Below, piece after piece: positions 18,351 through 28,158 of a stretch of DNA of 64,000 nucleotides (its first letter is position 1; each line of letters begins with the position of its first letter). The notes below the pieces were generated by a model. The model saw only the letters and a list, made by a program, of their open reading frames with translations, was not told the DNA's origin and searched no databases. The translations under genes were made by a program, and so were the position numbers. The DNA is from CAMDPA01 sp963825625 (GTDB lineage Bacteria > Pseudomonadota > Alphaproteobacteria > Rhizobiales > Hyphomicrobiaceae). The stretch spans positions 1 through 64,000 of the forward strand of contig CAWGUF010000020.1 of NCBI GenBank assembly GCA_963825625.1, given 5' to 3'.

Positions 18351-19343
18351 ATGCGAAAGCGCAAGCTTGGCAGCACCGGTCTGTTGGTCTCCGAGATCGG
18401 GTTCGGCTGCGGTACAGTCGGCGGGCTGATGACGCGCAGCGGCGCCGCCGAGCAGCAGCGCGCAGTGGCGTTGGCGCTCGATCACGGCATCAACTATTTC
18501 GACACCGCCCCTCAGTATGGTGATGGCGTTTCCGAGGAGAGCTTGGGGCGCGCGTTGGCAGCGCTGCGACCTGATGTCGTCGTGGCCACCAAGGTCAAAG
18601 TGCCGGCTGTCGAGCCCCGCGAGATCGGCGCGGCCATCCGGACGTCGTTGGAGGCCAGCTTGCGTCGGCTTCGCCGCGACAGCGTCGACCTCCTGCAGGT
18701 GCACAACACCATCGCAGACGTGCGCCATCCCGGTGGATTGACTGCCGATGAGGTTTTCGACCATGCCGTCCCCGCGCTGGACGGTCTGATACGTGATGGA
18801 AAGATCCGCAACTTTGGAATGACCGCATTGGGCGACACAGCGGCCCTGCACAAGCTGGTCGCCCTTGGCCGCTTTGCAACCGCACAGGTTGCGTTGAACC
18901 TGCTCAATCCCACGCCGGTTCGCTCCGTCCCTGCCGGTTATCCCGCTCAGGATTATGAGCGCCTGCTCGAGCGCATGGCGGAGCAAGGCATGGGCGGCGT
19001 CTGCATCCGGGTCATGGCGGCAGGCGCGCTGTCCGGCGGGCCGCTGCATCCGCTGGCACGCGCCGGCGCCAAGCCGATGGGGTCCGGCTCGACGTACGAG
19101 CGCGATGCCGAACGCGCCGCAGCCCTTCACCCGTTGATCGTGAACGGCAACGCCGCGTCGCTGCCGGCCGCTGCCATAAGGTATGCTCTCTCGTTCGATG
19201 GCATCTCCACTGTTCTGATCGGGGTGTCCGGATCGGAACAGATTGTCGACGCAGCCTCAGCCGCCGCCGCAGGTCCTTTGCCGCCTGACGCATTGCATCT
19301 GATCGAACGCATTCAGACGGACTTTGTCGGGCAGGCGCGGTGA
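18351..19343 (+). CDS. Aldo/keto reductase
   Basis: 330 residues, NAD(P)H-dependent TIM-barrel oxidoreductase. The N-terminus MRKRKLGSTGLLVSEIGFGCG is typical. The catalytic tetrad is visible as the Asp in NYFDTAPQYG, the Tyr in PQYG, the Lys in VATKVKV and the His in LLQVHN. The cofactor-binding end has VLIGVSGSEQIVDA. It is similar to the L-fucose/D-arabinose dehydrogenase-like AKRs. The Met at 18351 has GGGAG upstream. It follows the tRNA by 60 bp but is probably transcribed independently. Confidence 0.88.
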   Translation: MRKRKLGSTGLLVSEIGFGCGTVGGLMTRSGAAEQQRAVALALDHGINYFDTAPQYGDGVSEESLGRALAALRPDVVVATKVKVPAVEPREIGAAIRTSLEASLRRLRRDSVDLLQVHNTIADVRHPGGLTADEVFDHAVPALDGLIRDGKIRNFGMTALGDTAALHKLVALGRFATAQVALNLLNPTPVRSVPAGYPAQDYERLLERMAEQGMGGVCIRVMAAGALSGGPLHPLARAGAKPMGSGSTYERDAERAAALHPLIVNGNAASLPAAAIRYALSFDGISTVLIGVSGSEQIVDAASAAAAGPLPPDALHLIERIQTDFVGQAR

Positions 19344-19408
19344 GGCAATGAGCCGGTCACGTCGTATCGAGATCGCAGTGCCGGCCGATATGCCGGGATA
19401 AGCTGCCG

Positions 19409-20746
19409 CTATTGGCCGTGCTCCGGCGATTTGCGCACCGATGTCGTCCAGCCTGTAATGACGCGCACATCCTTTGGCGGCCGCGGCGCCGGGACTGTTG
19501 GCTGCTGCGCCTTGCTTGCCGAGCTGACGAGCGGTTTGGCCTGAGGCGCAAGCACCGAGACGGGCGGCAATCCCCCCGTCTCGACATCATAGGGTTGTGC
19601 CGACGTGCCGCTGGGGCCTGCCGGCGTCAGGCTCGTTCCTTCGGCTCTTGTCGCCTGCGAACGCCTCCGCGCCGCAATCTGCTCCACCGCTGCAATTGCC
19701 GCCGCATCGGCTTTGAAGCCGGTGACCGAGCGCATATGCACGATGCGGTAACCGCGCGATTTGAGGGCCGTCAGCACCGCCGGCAGCGCCCGCGCTGTCT
19801 GTGGCTTGATATCGTGGAACAGCACAATCCCGCCGCGTCTTTGCTCGATCCTGGCCAGTGTGGTGCGGATCAGCTGCTCGCTCGAAGCAATGAAGCTGTC
19901 ATCGGAGATGACATCAACCGAGATTGTCGCGACCTGTCGCCCTTTCAGATAGGTCAGCAGCAGCTTGCCATCGCCCAGACCGGGAAATCGGAAGAATGGC
20001 GAGATCGGCTTTCCCGCGGCAAGAGCCAGCGCCGCAAAGCCATGCTCGATCTCCGCGATAGCAGCCTTGGCCGGGATGCGGTTCAGGCTGAGCGGGTGTG
20101 ACAACGTGTGCGCGGCCACGGTGTGTCCACGGTCCAGAACACTTCGAACCGTATCGGGATAGGCCAATGCCATGCGCCCGACCATGAAGAACGTGGCTTT
20201 GGTGCAGAAGCGGTCCAGTGTTGCCAGCACTGAATTGGTGATTGCTGGCGATGGCCCGTCATCGAACGTCAGCAGCACTTCCTTGTCGCCAAGAAAGCTC
20301 GCCTCTGTGGCATACCTGGAGACCCTGCCGTAAATGGGCCCCGCCGAAGCATCGATGTCCACGACACGGGATACGCCAAGAGCGCCTTCTGGGGTCTTGC
20401 ACGCTGGCGGCGTTTCCCCGCTGTAGGTTTGTCCGCGTAACGCCGCAGGCATGGAGTCTGCCTCGGATGACCGCACAGCGGTGCTGTCTGCTTGAAGCGG
20501 CGTTGCTCCAGCCTCGGGGGCGCCCGATTGTGGCGACGGCTCAGGCTGCAAGATCTCGTCAGGAGTTTCGGCATGGGGCGTCGCGTCCGCCGTCGGTGCC
20601 GCTTGTTTCGGCGCGATGTAGGCCTGTCCCGGAAACACCAGGCCCTCCGGCGCTTCTGAGCGCGCCGCTGTAGCGGCCATGACGAATGCGGCCAGGCACC
20701 AACAGGCCAGCCACCAACAGGCCGGGGCGATCTGGGACGCGCTCAT
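19409..20746 (-). CDS. Exported polysaccharide deacetylase (NodB domain), paralogue 1
   Basis: 445 residues. Signal peptide at the N-terminus, a Pro/Ala-rich linker to about residue 115, then a NodB domain: TFDDGP, HTLSHP (metal-binding His pair), FRFPGLGD, SVDVISDD and LFHDI. In the third motif the usual aromatic residue after RxP is Gly, unlike its neighbour. Such enzymes remove acetyl groups from peptidoglycan or exopolysaccharide GlcNAc. The C-terminal ~100 residues are a low-complexity tail. It is paralogous to the gene at 20959 and lies on the same strand about 210 bp downstream of it. Confidence 0.82.
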   Translation of the reverse strand: MSASQIAPACWWLACWCLAAFVMAATAARSEAPEGLVFPGQAYIAPKQAAPTADATPHAETPDEILQPEPSPQSGAPEAGATPLQADSTAVRSSEADSMPAALRGQTYSGETPPACKTPEGALGVSRVVDIDASAGPIYGRVSRYATEASFLGDKEVLLTFDDGPSPAITNSVLATLDRFCTKATFFMVGRMALAYPDTVRSVLDRGHTVAAHTLSHPLSLNRIPAKAAIAEIEHGFAALALAAGKPISPFFRFPGLGDGKLLLTYLKGRQVATISVDVISDDSFIASSEQLIRTTLARIEQRRGGIVLFHDIKPQTARALPAVLTALKSRGYRIVHMRSVTGFKADAAAIAAVEQIAARRRSQATRAEGTSLTPAGPSGTSAQPYDVETGGLPPVSVLAPQAKPLVSSASKAQQPTVPAPRPPKDVRVITGWTTSVRKSPEHGQ

Positions 20747-20958
20747 GTCCTCTCCAGCCTGGGTTGTCTACGATGAGCCAATCGACGCGATGGGCAAGCA
20801 CGCTTTCCAGGCGCGCGCCGACAGATATCCGATTCTCCCGAACAGCTAGCGAGCATCGACGGCCATAGTACGGCCGTTAGACGACGATCATGCCGCAATT
20901 GATCGCGCGAATTGCAGCATTTCCGCTTTCCTTGCGCAGCGAGCCGGAGCCGGATCTG

Positions 20959-22134
20959 TCAATTGGCGAAGACGCGGCTGCGCCAGTCAAAGTCGTACAC
21001 GGCACCCGGCTGTCCAGGTCTGGCAGCAGGCGCTGTTGGCGGCGGGCTGGCTGCGACCGGCCGCGGATTCGGCACCGGCTTCGCATTCGCACGCCCAGCG
21101 CCGCTGTCGCGCCCGGCGCCTCTGGCGTTTTCGTCCCCTGAGGCGCGAGCCGGGCCGCGGACGGCATCGAATTTGACCACCGGTACGCCGGGGTTGGCAA
21201 TCGGGTAGACAATCGACCGGCGCGCCATCGCAGCTAGCGGCGTCCGCGATCTCTTCGCGACCTCGGCCTCGGCCAATTCATCATACTTGGCCAGCGTTGT
21301 CGCGCGCGTCTTTGGAACCACATGCACGACCTTGAAGCCGCGTTCGGCCAACGCATCCAGAAGGTCCTTCAAGGCGCGTGCCGTCGAGGGCTGGATGTCG
21401 TGGAACAGGGCGATACCTTTCCGTTTGGATTCCAGGCTGCGCAGAATATTGCGCTGCACCGTACCGGCGCTGGACGTGCGATAGTCGTAGGCGTCGTTGT
21501 CGATGGAGAACACTGCAAGATTGCGCTGTGCGAGATAGGCGAGCGTTGCCTGGCTGTCGGCCAGATATGGAAAGCGGAAGAACGGCGCCACTGGTTGGCC
21601 GAGCGCCCGTTGCACCGCGCTGGCGCCGAGCTCAATCTCTTGGCGGGCCCGCTCGATGCCGATCGCCCTCAAGTTGCGATGCGACCAGGTATGCAGCGCC
21701 ACGGTGTGTCCCTGCCTTGCGACCTCGCGCACCATCTCCGGATCCGAGGCAGCCATCCGGCCGACCATGAAGAACGTCGCCTGCGTGCAGTGCGCGGCAA
21801 GAGCCGCCAGCACCGCACGCGTATGCCGTCGCAAGGGACCGTCGTCGAAGGTCAGAACGACCTCTTTGTCCCGGAGGAAGTCGTTCTCTTTGTATTGCTG
21901 CAGACCGAAGCGCGGCCCGCCGCTCGCGTCGATTTCGACCTTTCGGGAGACGCCCAGCATGCCGGGGCGACGGCGGCAGCCCGTATTGCCTGCCTCACGA
22001 TTGGCGTTGCCGGCGTCCGCTCTGGATGCGGCGGCTTGGGCGTAAGCCTGGGTCGAGGCAGTCCAAGCCATGCCGGCGGCGATCATGACTGCCGCAAGCA
22101 GCATGGCTCCCCGGTTCCAGTAACGGTATGTCAT
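20959..22134 (-). CDS. Exported polysaccharide deacetylase (NodB domain), paralogue 2
   Basis: 391 residues. Signal peptide (AMLLAAVMIAAGMAWTAS...), then a short linker and a NodB domain with all five motifs: TFDDGP, HTWSHR, FRFPYLAD, SIDNDAYDY and LFHDI. Both paralogues share the lead-in LGVSRxVxIDASxGP before the domain, which shows they are duplicates. The C-terminus is Pro/Ala-rich. The start is the Met at 22134 (MTYRYWNRG); the open frame to 22212 has no signal-peptide logic. Substrate unknown (peptidoglycan or capsule). Confidence 0.83.
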   Translation of the reverse strand: MTYRYWNRGAMLLAAVMIAAGMAWTASTQAYAQAAASRADAGNANREAGNTGCRRRPGMLGVSRKVEIDASGGPRFGLQQYKENDFLRDKEVVLTFDDGPLRRHTRAVLAALAAHCTQATFFMVGRMAASDPEMVREVARQGHTVALHTWSHRNLRAIGIERARQEIELGASAVQRALGQPVAPFFRFPYLADSQATLAYLAQRNLAVFSIDNDAYDYRTSSAGTVQRNILRSLESKRKGIALFHDIQPSTARALKDLLDALAERGFKVVHVVPKTRATTLAKYDELAEAEVAKRSRTPLAAMARRSIVYPIANPGVPVVKFDAVRGPARASGDENARGAGRDSGAGRANAKPVPNPRPVAASPPPTAPAARPGQPGAVYDFDWRSRVFAN

Positions 22135-22464
22135 GGCTGCGCTCCGTCCAGGACTTGCTAGGGCAGCGCAGCGGAACACTCGTTGCAGGCGAGTAGCGCT
22201 CCGTGGCGGCACGTCGTGAATTTCTGTCAGTTTACCCGAGATGAGCGAGGCGAGGCAAACGTTCGCCCATCAACAATGCATATTGATCGCTTATATCCAT
22301 CGCGGCGTTGCAAAACTGTTGCAGGGACTTGCGCTGACAGCCGCAATCTCCCAAGGATCGCGCCAGATGGGCGATCTGCGCGGCCCTGTGTCGCTGCTTT
22401 GTCATACATTGGAATCAAAGAGTTGGTGCTGGGCGTTGGAACGGCGGAGCATTGAGGACGCGCG
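22135..22464. other. Intergenic region before mgtE, nothing recognised
   Basis: About 330 bp between the divergent deacetylase and mgtE genes. It must carry both promoters. No Mg riboswitch-like multi-hairpin leader and no clear operator is seen. Confidence 0.4.
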
Positions 22465-23847
22465 ATGGCCGAACCACACATTCAGGATGGCGCAGCCACC
22501 CCGGACGCCGCAGCAACCGACCAGGAGGTTGCACGCAAGGTCGCCGGGGCGCTGGCCGCCGGCGAGGCCGTTCACATCCGCGAGCTCGTGGCGGGGATGC
22601 GCGCACCCGATCTCGCCGATGTCATCGAGTTGCTCGATCCGGACGACCGCGTTGGGCTCATTCAGGAGCTTGGTGCCGAGTTCGACTATGAGGTGCTGTC
22701 CGAGCTGGATCCGGCGGTCCGCGACCAGCTGACCGAGGCCTTGCCCAACGAGCTGCTTGCCAGGGCGGTCGTCGGTCTCGACAGCGACGATGCCGCCTAT
22801 GTGATCGAAAGCCTGGAGCCGGAGGACAAGGCGGAGGTCCTTGCCCACCTTCCCCGCGAGGAGCGCCTCGCGCTCGAGCGCAACCTCGAATACCCGGAGG
22901 AGACGGCCGGCCGCATCATGCAGGCCGATTTCGTCGCCGTTGCTCCTTTCTGGAACGTCGGTCAGGTCATCGACTACATGCGCGAGAGCGACGACCTGCC
23001 GGACACCTTTGCCAATATCTTTGTCGTAGATCCCGCATTCAAGGTCATGGGCTCCGTCGAGCTGTCACGGCTGTTGCGCACCAAGCGCCACGTTCCGGTT
23101 GAAGATCTGATGCATCCGGTTCGCGAGGTCGTGCTGGCGACTGACGATCAGGAGAAAGTGGCGCGCCAGTTCCAGCGCTACGATTTGATGTCGGCACCTG
23201 TCGTCGACCAGAACAATCGGCTGGTCGGCGTCGTGACAGTCGATGACGTCGTGGAGGTCATCCAGGAGGAAGCGGAAGAAGATATCCGCGCGCTGGGCGG
23301 CGTCGGCGATGAATCCGTGGTCGACCCGGTACGCGATGTCTTCGCCGGGCGTTTCGGTTGGCTTTTCGTCAACCTGCTGACGGCGATACTGGCGTCCTCG
23401 GTGATCTCTCTGTTCGACGCCACCCTGCAGCAGATGGTGGCGCTTGCCGTGCTGATGCCGATTGTAGCCTCGATGGGCGGCAATGCGGCCACGCAGACGA
23501 TGACGGTCGCCGTTCGCGCGCTCGCGCTGGAGGCGCTGGGCCCGGTCAATCTCACTCGCTTTGTGTTTCGCGAGACTGCCGTCGGCCTGCTCAATGGGTT
23601 GATGTTTGCCATCATCATGGGAGCTGTGGTGATGCTGTGGTACGGCATCGGCAAGCTTGGCCTCGTGATCGGCGCTGCGATGATCGTCAATCTGCTTGCC
23701 GCCGCCCTGGCCGGGATCTACGTGCCGCTGCTGCTGCACCGTCAGGGCTACGATCCGGCAATCAGCTCGACCGTCTTCGTGACCACGATCACCGATGTCG
23801 TCGGCTTCTTTGCGTTTCTGGGGCTGGCCTCGTTGTGGCTCCTCTGA
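22465..23847 (+). CDS. mgtE: MgtE-type magnesium transporter
   Basis: 460 residues. Cytoplasmic N-domain of short helical repeats (PDDRVGLIQELG, EPEDKAEVLAHLP), two CBS domains (from about residue 145 to 260, for example LMSAPVVDQNNRLVGVVTVDDVV), the plug helix, and a C-terminal five-helix channel with SMGGNAATQT, the conserved pore segment. The N- and CBS domains close the pore at high internal Mg2+. The GAGG ribosome-binding site sits before the ATG. Length and domains are standard. Confidence 0.94.
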   Translation: MAEPHIQDGAATPDAAATDQEVARKVAGALAAGEAVHIRELVAGMRAPDLADVIELLDPDDRVGLIQELGAEFDYEVLSELDPAVRDQLTEALPNELLARAVVGLDSDDAAYVIESLEPEDKAEVLAHLPREERLALERNLEYPEETAGRIMQADFVAVAPFWNVGQVIDYMRESDDLPDTFANIFVVDPAFKVMGSVELSRLLRTKRHVPVEDLMHPVREVVLATDDQEKVARQFQRYDLMSAPVVDQNNRLVGVVTVDDVVEVIQEEAEEDIRALGGVGDESVVDPVRDVFAGRFGWLFVNLLTAILASSVISLFDATLQQMVALAVLMPIVASMGGNAATQTMTVAVRALALEALGPVNLTRFVFRETAVGLLNGLMFAIIMGAVVMLWYGIGKLGLVIGAAMIVNLLAAALAGIYVPLLLHRQGYDPAISSTVFVTTITDVVGFFAFLGLASLWLL

Positions 23848-23925
23848 TCCGCGACAATTGGCATGGGAATGAAAAGGGCCCCACGCTCGTTCTCATCCCG
23901 GCCACAGTAGCGCCCCTCTGGATCT

Positions 23926-24951
23926 GTGCAGGGGCGAAGGGGGACCGTAAGGCGGCCGGGCAGCGGGGGAGCGGGCGTGGGGGGCGGACGGCCGGGGGGC
24001 AGGATTGCATTATCGATTTGTTTGATGTCGATCGTGGCGGCTGGCACGGCGCGGTCCGAGCCAGTCGCACCATCGCCTCTTGCGCCGGGTTGGACCGCGC
24101 AGGTGGTTCGTATCCAGAACGCCCACCAGCCGGCAATGCCTGAGCACACATCGTCTGCTCCGAACATGCGCAGCGTTTCGCGGGCTGATGCCGTGGCCTC
24201 TACCGCATCCGTACAGCGCGCGGGCCTGGCGCAGCCGTTGACCTGGTCTACCCTTGTCGGACTGGCCGGCACGATTTTGCTGCCAATTCTGGGCTGGTTG
24301 GCCATCATTGCGTTGCTCAAGCGTGCAACCACCGTCCGCGCAGCCGCGGCACCCCCGGCTTTGCCGCCACCCGACGCGCATGAGGCGGATTCCACATCGC
24401 TGGCGGCGCAGTTAACCGCCACCGTAACGCGTTCACTCGTGGAGGCGGTCGAATACCTGGTTGCCGCGCGAGCCAGTCTTGATCGTCTGCCGGAACAGCT
24501 GCCGCTGCGGCGCGTCCTCGCCCGTGAGCTGTCCGCTGCCGGCCGTTCGCTGGACGAAGTCGTCTCCCGCCTCGCATCCGATAGTGCCGCGGCCGACAAG
24601 CAGCCGATGCCAACCGTGTTGGATCGCGACGAACGCATCGAAGCACTCGTGCGCGACCTGCGCCGACTGGCCGAGATCGCCGACGGGGCTTGCTCCAGCA
24701 TCATGGTCCACAATGCCGTCGCCGACACCCTGGAACCGCGAAACAAGGCGGAGGCCTACCGCTTGCTGGGCATCAATCCCGACGTCAGCGATGCGATCGC
24801 CAAGAAGCTTGTCGAGGCCTTACGCCAGAGCTGGCATCCCGATCTGGCCCGCGACGCCGCCGATCGCCAGGAGCGCGAGGAACGGCTGAAGCGCATCAAT
24901 GTTGCCTGGGATCTCATTCGCAAGAGGCGAGCTGAAACCGTCCGCACTTGA
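23926..24951 (+). CDS. Membrane-anchored J-domain-like protein
   Basis: Up to 341 residues. An N-terminal hydrophobic stretch resembles a signal sequence (ALSICLMSIVAAGTARS), a clear membrane helix follows (TILLPILGWLAIIALL), then a helical region rich in Arg/Leu/Glu. The last ~65 residues read as a degenerate DnaJ domain: EAYRLLGINPDVSDAIAKKLV, then the signature HPD in SWHPDLARD, then LKRINVAWDLI. The HPD should touch an Hsp70 (DnaK). No Gly/Phe or zinc region is present. The start is uncertain: GTG at 23926 or a later ATG at 24025. It follows mgtE by 78 bp on the same strand. Confidence 0.65.
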   Translation: MQGRRGTVRRPGSGGAGVGGGRPGGRIALSICLMSIVAAGTARSEPVAPSPLAPGWTAQVVRIQNAHQPAMPEHTSSAPNMRSVSRADAVASTASVQRAGLAQPLTWSTLVGLAGTILLPILGWLAIIALLKRATTVRAAAAPPALPPPDAHEADSTSLAAQLTATVTRSLVEAVEYLVAARASLDRLPEQLPLRRVLARELSAAGRSLDEVVSRLASDSAAADKQPMPTVLDRDERIEALVRDLRRLAEIADGACSSIMVHNAVADTLEPRNKAEAYRLLGINPDVSDAIAKKLVEALRQSWHPDLARDAADRQEREERLKRINVAWDLIRKRRAETVRT

Positions 24952-25089
24952 CCTTGCGCAAAACGATAGCGTAACAAGTCAGCAATTCCATCGAGAAATG
25001 CAACGTAGCCAGCTCGCTCAGTCGATCGGGGAGCGGTGTACGCATTGTCGAGGGAAGCCGCAAGGCTTCAGCGCCGGAGAGGAAACAGC

Positions 25090-26085
25090 ATGACAAAGTG
25101 GATGAGCGTCAGCAACGCGCGGGCTGGAATGGTCGCCGCCGCACTGCTCACAGCGGCGGTCTCGACCGCTGCCCCGGCCTCTGCCCAGCTGCTCGGCTTG
25201 GGCACCGGCAAGCAGGGTTTTTACACCTACTCGGCGGGCGCCGCGATCGCCAAGGTCGCCTCCGACAATGGCCTGAATATGCGAATCCAGCCGTTTGGCG
25301 GCACCTCGGCCTACGTGCCGGCCGTCGCTGCGCGCGAGATCGATTTCGGCCTCGCAAACGAGCTCGAAGCCACCTACGCAGTCACCGGCCAGGTCATGTA
25401 CAAGGGTAAGCCGCAGCCGGATGTCCGGGCTGTGGCAGTGCTCACCCCGCTCTACTCGGTGATCTTCGTGAAGAAGGATTTGCCCTACAAGTCGATCGCC
25501 GACCTCAAGGGCAAGCGTCTGCCTTCCGATTTCACCAGCCAGCGTGTCTTGGCCGAGTTGATGAAAGGGGCCCTCGCCAACGCCGGCCTGACCTACGACG
25601 ATGTCAACAAGGTGCCGGTCGCCAATGTCGCCGCCGGAGCTGATGAGTTTGCCGAAGGCAAGACGGATGCCTTCATGTTCGCGGTCGGCGCCGGCAAGGT
25701 TGCGGAGACTGACGCCAAGGTCGGAGGCGTTCGCGTTCTGCCGCTCGATCCCTCACCGGAGGCCATGGCCCGCCTGAAGAAGTACGTGCCGCCGGCTTAT
25801 GCCACCATGCTGCAGCCAGCCAAGGGCCGGGTCGGCGTCGACACGCCCACCATGGTGTATGCCTACGACTATCTGGTACTGGCCAGCTCCAAGACCCCCG
25901 ATGATGCGGTCTACAAACTCACCAAGATCATGAGCCAGAAGAAGGCGGATCTGGTCGCCGGCTTTGGCGCGCTGCGCGGTTTCGATCCCGCTCGGATGGC
26001 GAAGGACCTGGGACCGGTTAAATTTCATCCCGGCGCCATCAAGTTCTACACCGAGAACAAGACCTGGCCGCCCAAGAGCAACTGA
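25090..26085 (+). CDS. TAXI-family TRAP transporter substrate-binding protein
   Basis: 331 residues. Signal peptide ending in PASAQ, then a periplasmic binding protein: GKQGFYTYSAGAAIAK and IQPFGGTSAYVPAVAAREIDFGLAN are the TAXI signature region. It delivers a carboxylate-type ligand to the fused permease downstream; the ligand is not identifiable. The Met at 25090 follows GAGAGGA. The gene is 100 bp upstream of the permease, with a hairpin between them. Confidence 0.88.
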   Translation: MTKWMSVSNARAGMVAAALLTAAVSTAAPASAQLLGLGTGKQGFYTYSAGAAIAKVASDNGLNMRIQPFGGTSAYVPAVAAREIDFGLANELEATYAVTGQVMYKGKPQPDVRAVAVLTPLYSVIFVKKDLPYKSIADLKGKRLPSDFTSQRVLAELMKGALANAGLTYDDVNKVPVANVAAGADEFAEGKTDAFMFAVGAGKVAETDAKVGGVRVLPLDPSPEAMARLKKYVPPAYATMLQPAKGRVGVDTPTMVYAYDYLVLASSKTPDDAVYKLTKIMSQKKADLVAGFGALRGFDPARMAKDLGPVKFHPGAIKFYTENKTWPPKSN

Positions 26086-26115
26086 CGGCCGCGTCTGCCT
26101 TCGAAGCCTACGAGT

Positions 26116-26148
26116 TGCCCCGGCCGCATCCCCTGCGTTGCCGGGGCA
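26116..26148 (+). promoter_or_regulatory. Intercistronic hairpin between binding protein and permease
   Basis: TGCCCCGG at 26116-26123 pairs perfectly with CCGGGGCA at 26141-26148 across a 17-nt loop; no T-run follows. A stem at this place often protects the upstream message so that the binding protein is made in excess over the permease. Confidence 0.45.
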
Positions 26149-26185
26149 TCGTGCATAGCTCGCCTGTAACGATAGTGAGATTGTC

Positions 26186-28146
26186 GTGACCGATGAGATG
26201 CGAGCAGCGGCGCCTGCGCCGGCCGCGCCAATCGCCCGCTGGATCATCGCCATCGGCGCATCGCTCTTGACGCTGGCTTCGATCGCCTGGGCGTTGCAGC
26301 TTTATCGCAGCGTCGGCCTACTGTTGATGAACGAGCAGTTGCTCGCCTGCTTCCTCGGGCTCGGCGTCGCCCTGGTTTATCTTACGACATCCCGTACCGG
26401 GCAGTCCCCGCGGCAGGCGGGGGTGCCGTGGTACGATTGGTGTCTTGCTGCCGCCGGCCTTGCCGTAGGCGCCTATCTGGCTGTGCATTTCCCCCGGCTG
26501 TCGGAAGAGGTGACCGCGCGGCCCACCGATGGTCTCGTGTGCGCGTTCATCGCACTGCCGCTGCTGGTAGAGGCGCTGCGCCGGGTCGCCGGCCGGTCGC
26601 TCACCATCGTGATCCTGGTGTTTCTCGTTTATGCGCTGGTCGGCGATCAGGTTCCGGGCCAGCTGGCGGGCCGGCCGGTGAAGATGACCCAGCTTGCCTA
26701 CTATCTGGTGTGGGATCCCGGCAGCATGCTGGGAGCGCCGATGGGAATAGCGTGTACCGTCGTCATCGCCTTCATCTTCTTCGGCACAATTCTTTTCGCT
26801 TCCGGCGGCTCGGCGTTCTTCACCGACATCTCGCTGGCGCTGATGGGACGTTATCGCGGCGGCTCGGCCAAGATCGCGGTCACCGCCTCCTCGCTGTTCG
26901 GCACGATCTCCGGCAGCGCCGTCTCCAACGTCACCTCGACCGGCGTCATCACCATTCCGCTGATGCAGCAACGGCGGCTATCCAGCCCACGTCGCCGGCG
27001 CCATCGAGGCGGTGGCGTCGACCGGCGGCCAGCTGATGCCGCCGGTGATGGGTGCCGCCGCGTTCCTGATGGCGGAGTTCCTGCAGGTTCCCTACAAGGA
27101 CGTGGTGCTCGCCGCCCTGCTGCCAGCGATCCTCTACTACTTCGCGCTGTTCGTTCAGGTCGACCTGCTCGCCGCTCGCCTCGGCATCACCCGCGTGCCG
27201 GAGGACCAGATCCCGCAATTGCTCTCCGTGCTGGCCAAGGGCTGGCACTTCATCGTGCCGTTCGCGGTGCTGATCTATGCGCTGTTCTGGCTCAACTGGT
27301 CGGCGGAGAAATCCGCGCTTGCGGGGGCTGCCATCCTGGTCCTGTTCGGACTGACGCTCGGCTATGACGGCAAGCGTCTGCGTTTGTTCGATATCGTCGA
27401 CGCGGTCCGCTCTACCGGCATGGCATCACTCGACCTGTTGATGATCACCGCCGCGGCCGGGTTCGTGATCGGCGTGCTGAATATCACCGGCCTCGGCTTC
27501 TCGCTCACCCTTGCGCTCGTCAATGTCGGCGGCGACAGCGCCGTTGCTGCTGCTGATCCTGTCGGCCATTGTCTGCATCATCCTCGGCATGGGCATGCCG
27601 ACGGTCGGCGTCTACGTTCTGCTCGCCGCGCTGGTGGCGCCCGCTTTGGTCAAGGTCGGCATCCAGCCGATGGCAGCGCATATGTTCGTGATGTATTTCG
27701 GCATGATGTCGATGATTACGCCGCCGGTTGCACTGGCAGCCTTTGCCGCCGCCTCGCTGGCCGGCTCCGATCCGATGCGGACAGGCTGGGCCGCTGTGCG
27801 CTTCGGATGGATCGCCTACATCATTCCGTTCCTGTTCGTGCATGCGCCGTCGTTGCTGCTGACCGGCCCCCCGGAGACGATCGCGCTTGCAATCGTAACG
27901 GGGCTGGCGGGCGTCTGGCTGGTCTGTGCTGCGTTCGCCGGCTATGCGCTGCGGCCTCTGACCTTACCCATGCGCATAGGCTTTGCGTTCGCCGGCCTCC
28001 TTTTGTTCATCCCCGCCGGCACGTTCAGCAATGCCGAATGGACGGACATCATCGGGCTCGGATTGGGCGCGGTGCTGTTCGGCTACGAGTGGATGGCCAC
28101 CAAAGCTTCACGCTTGCATCAGGCCGGAAGCTCCGCGGGCCATTGA
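26186..28146 (+). CDS. TRAP transporter fused permease (DctQM type), two frameshifts
   Basis: About 652 residues when two breaks are bridged. Inner-membrane secondary transporter driven by Na+ or H+, working with the TAXI binding protein just upstream. The N-terminal quarter holds the DctQ-like helices and the rest is DctM-like: TGVITIPLM, then AIEAVASTGGQLMPPVMGAAAF, and later LGMGMPTVGVYVLLAALVAPALV with MITPPVALAAF. The frame shifts by one inserted base near 26968 (after PLMQ) and again near 27540 (after NVGGDS); both sides stay fully conserved, so it is probably intact in the organism. The start is GTG at 26186; an ATG four codons later is an alternative. Convergent with the acyl-CoA synthetase gene, 12 bp apart. 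Confidence 0.85.
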
Positions 28147-28158
28147 CGAGCGCTCTCT

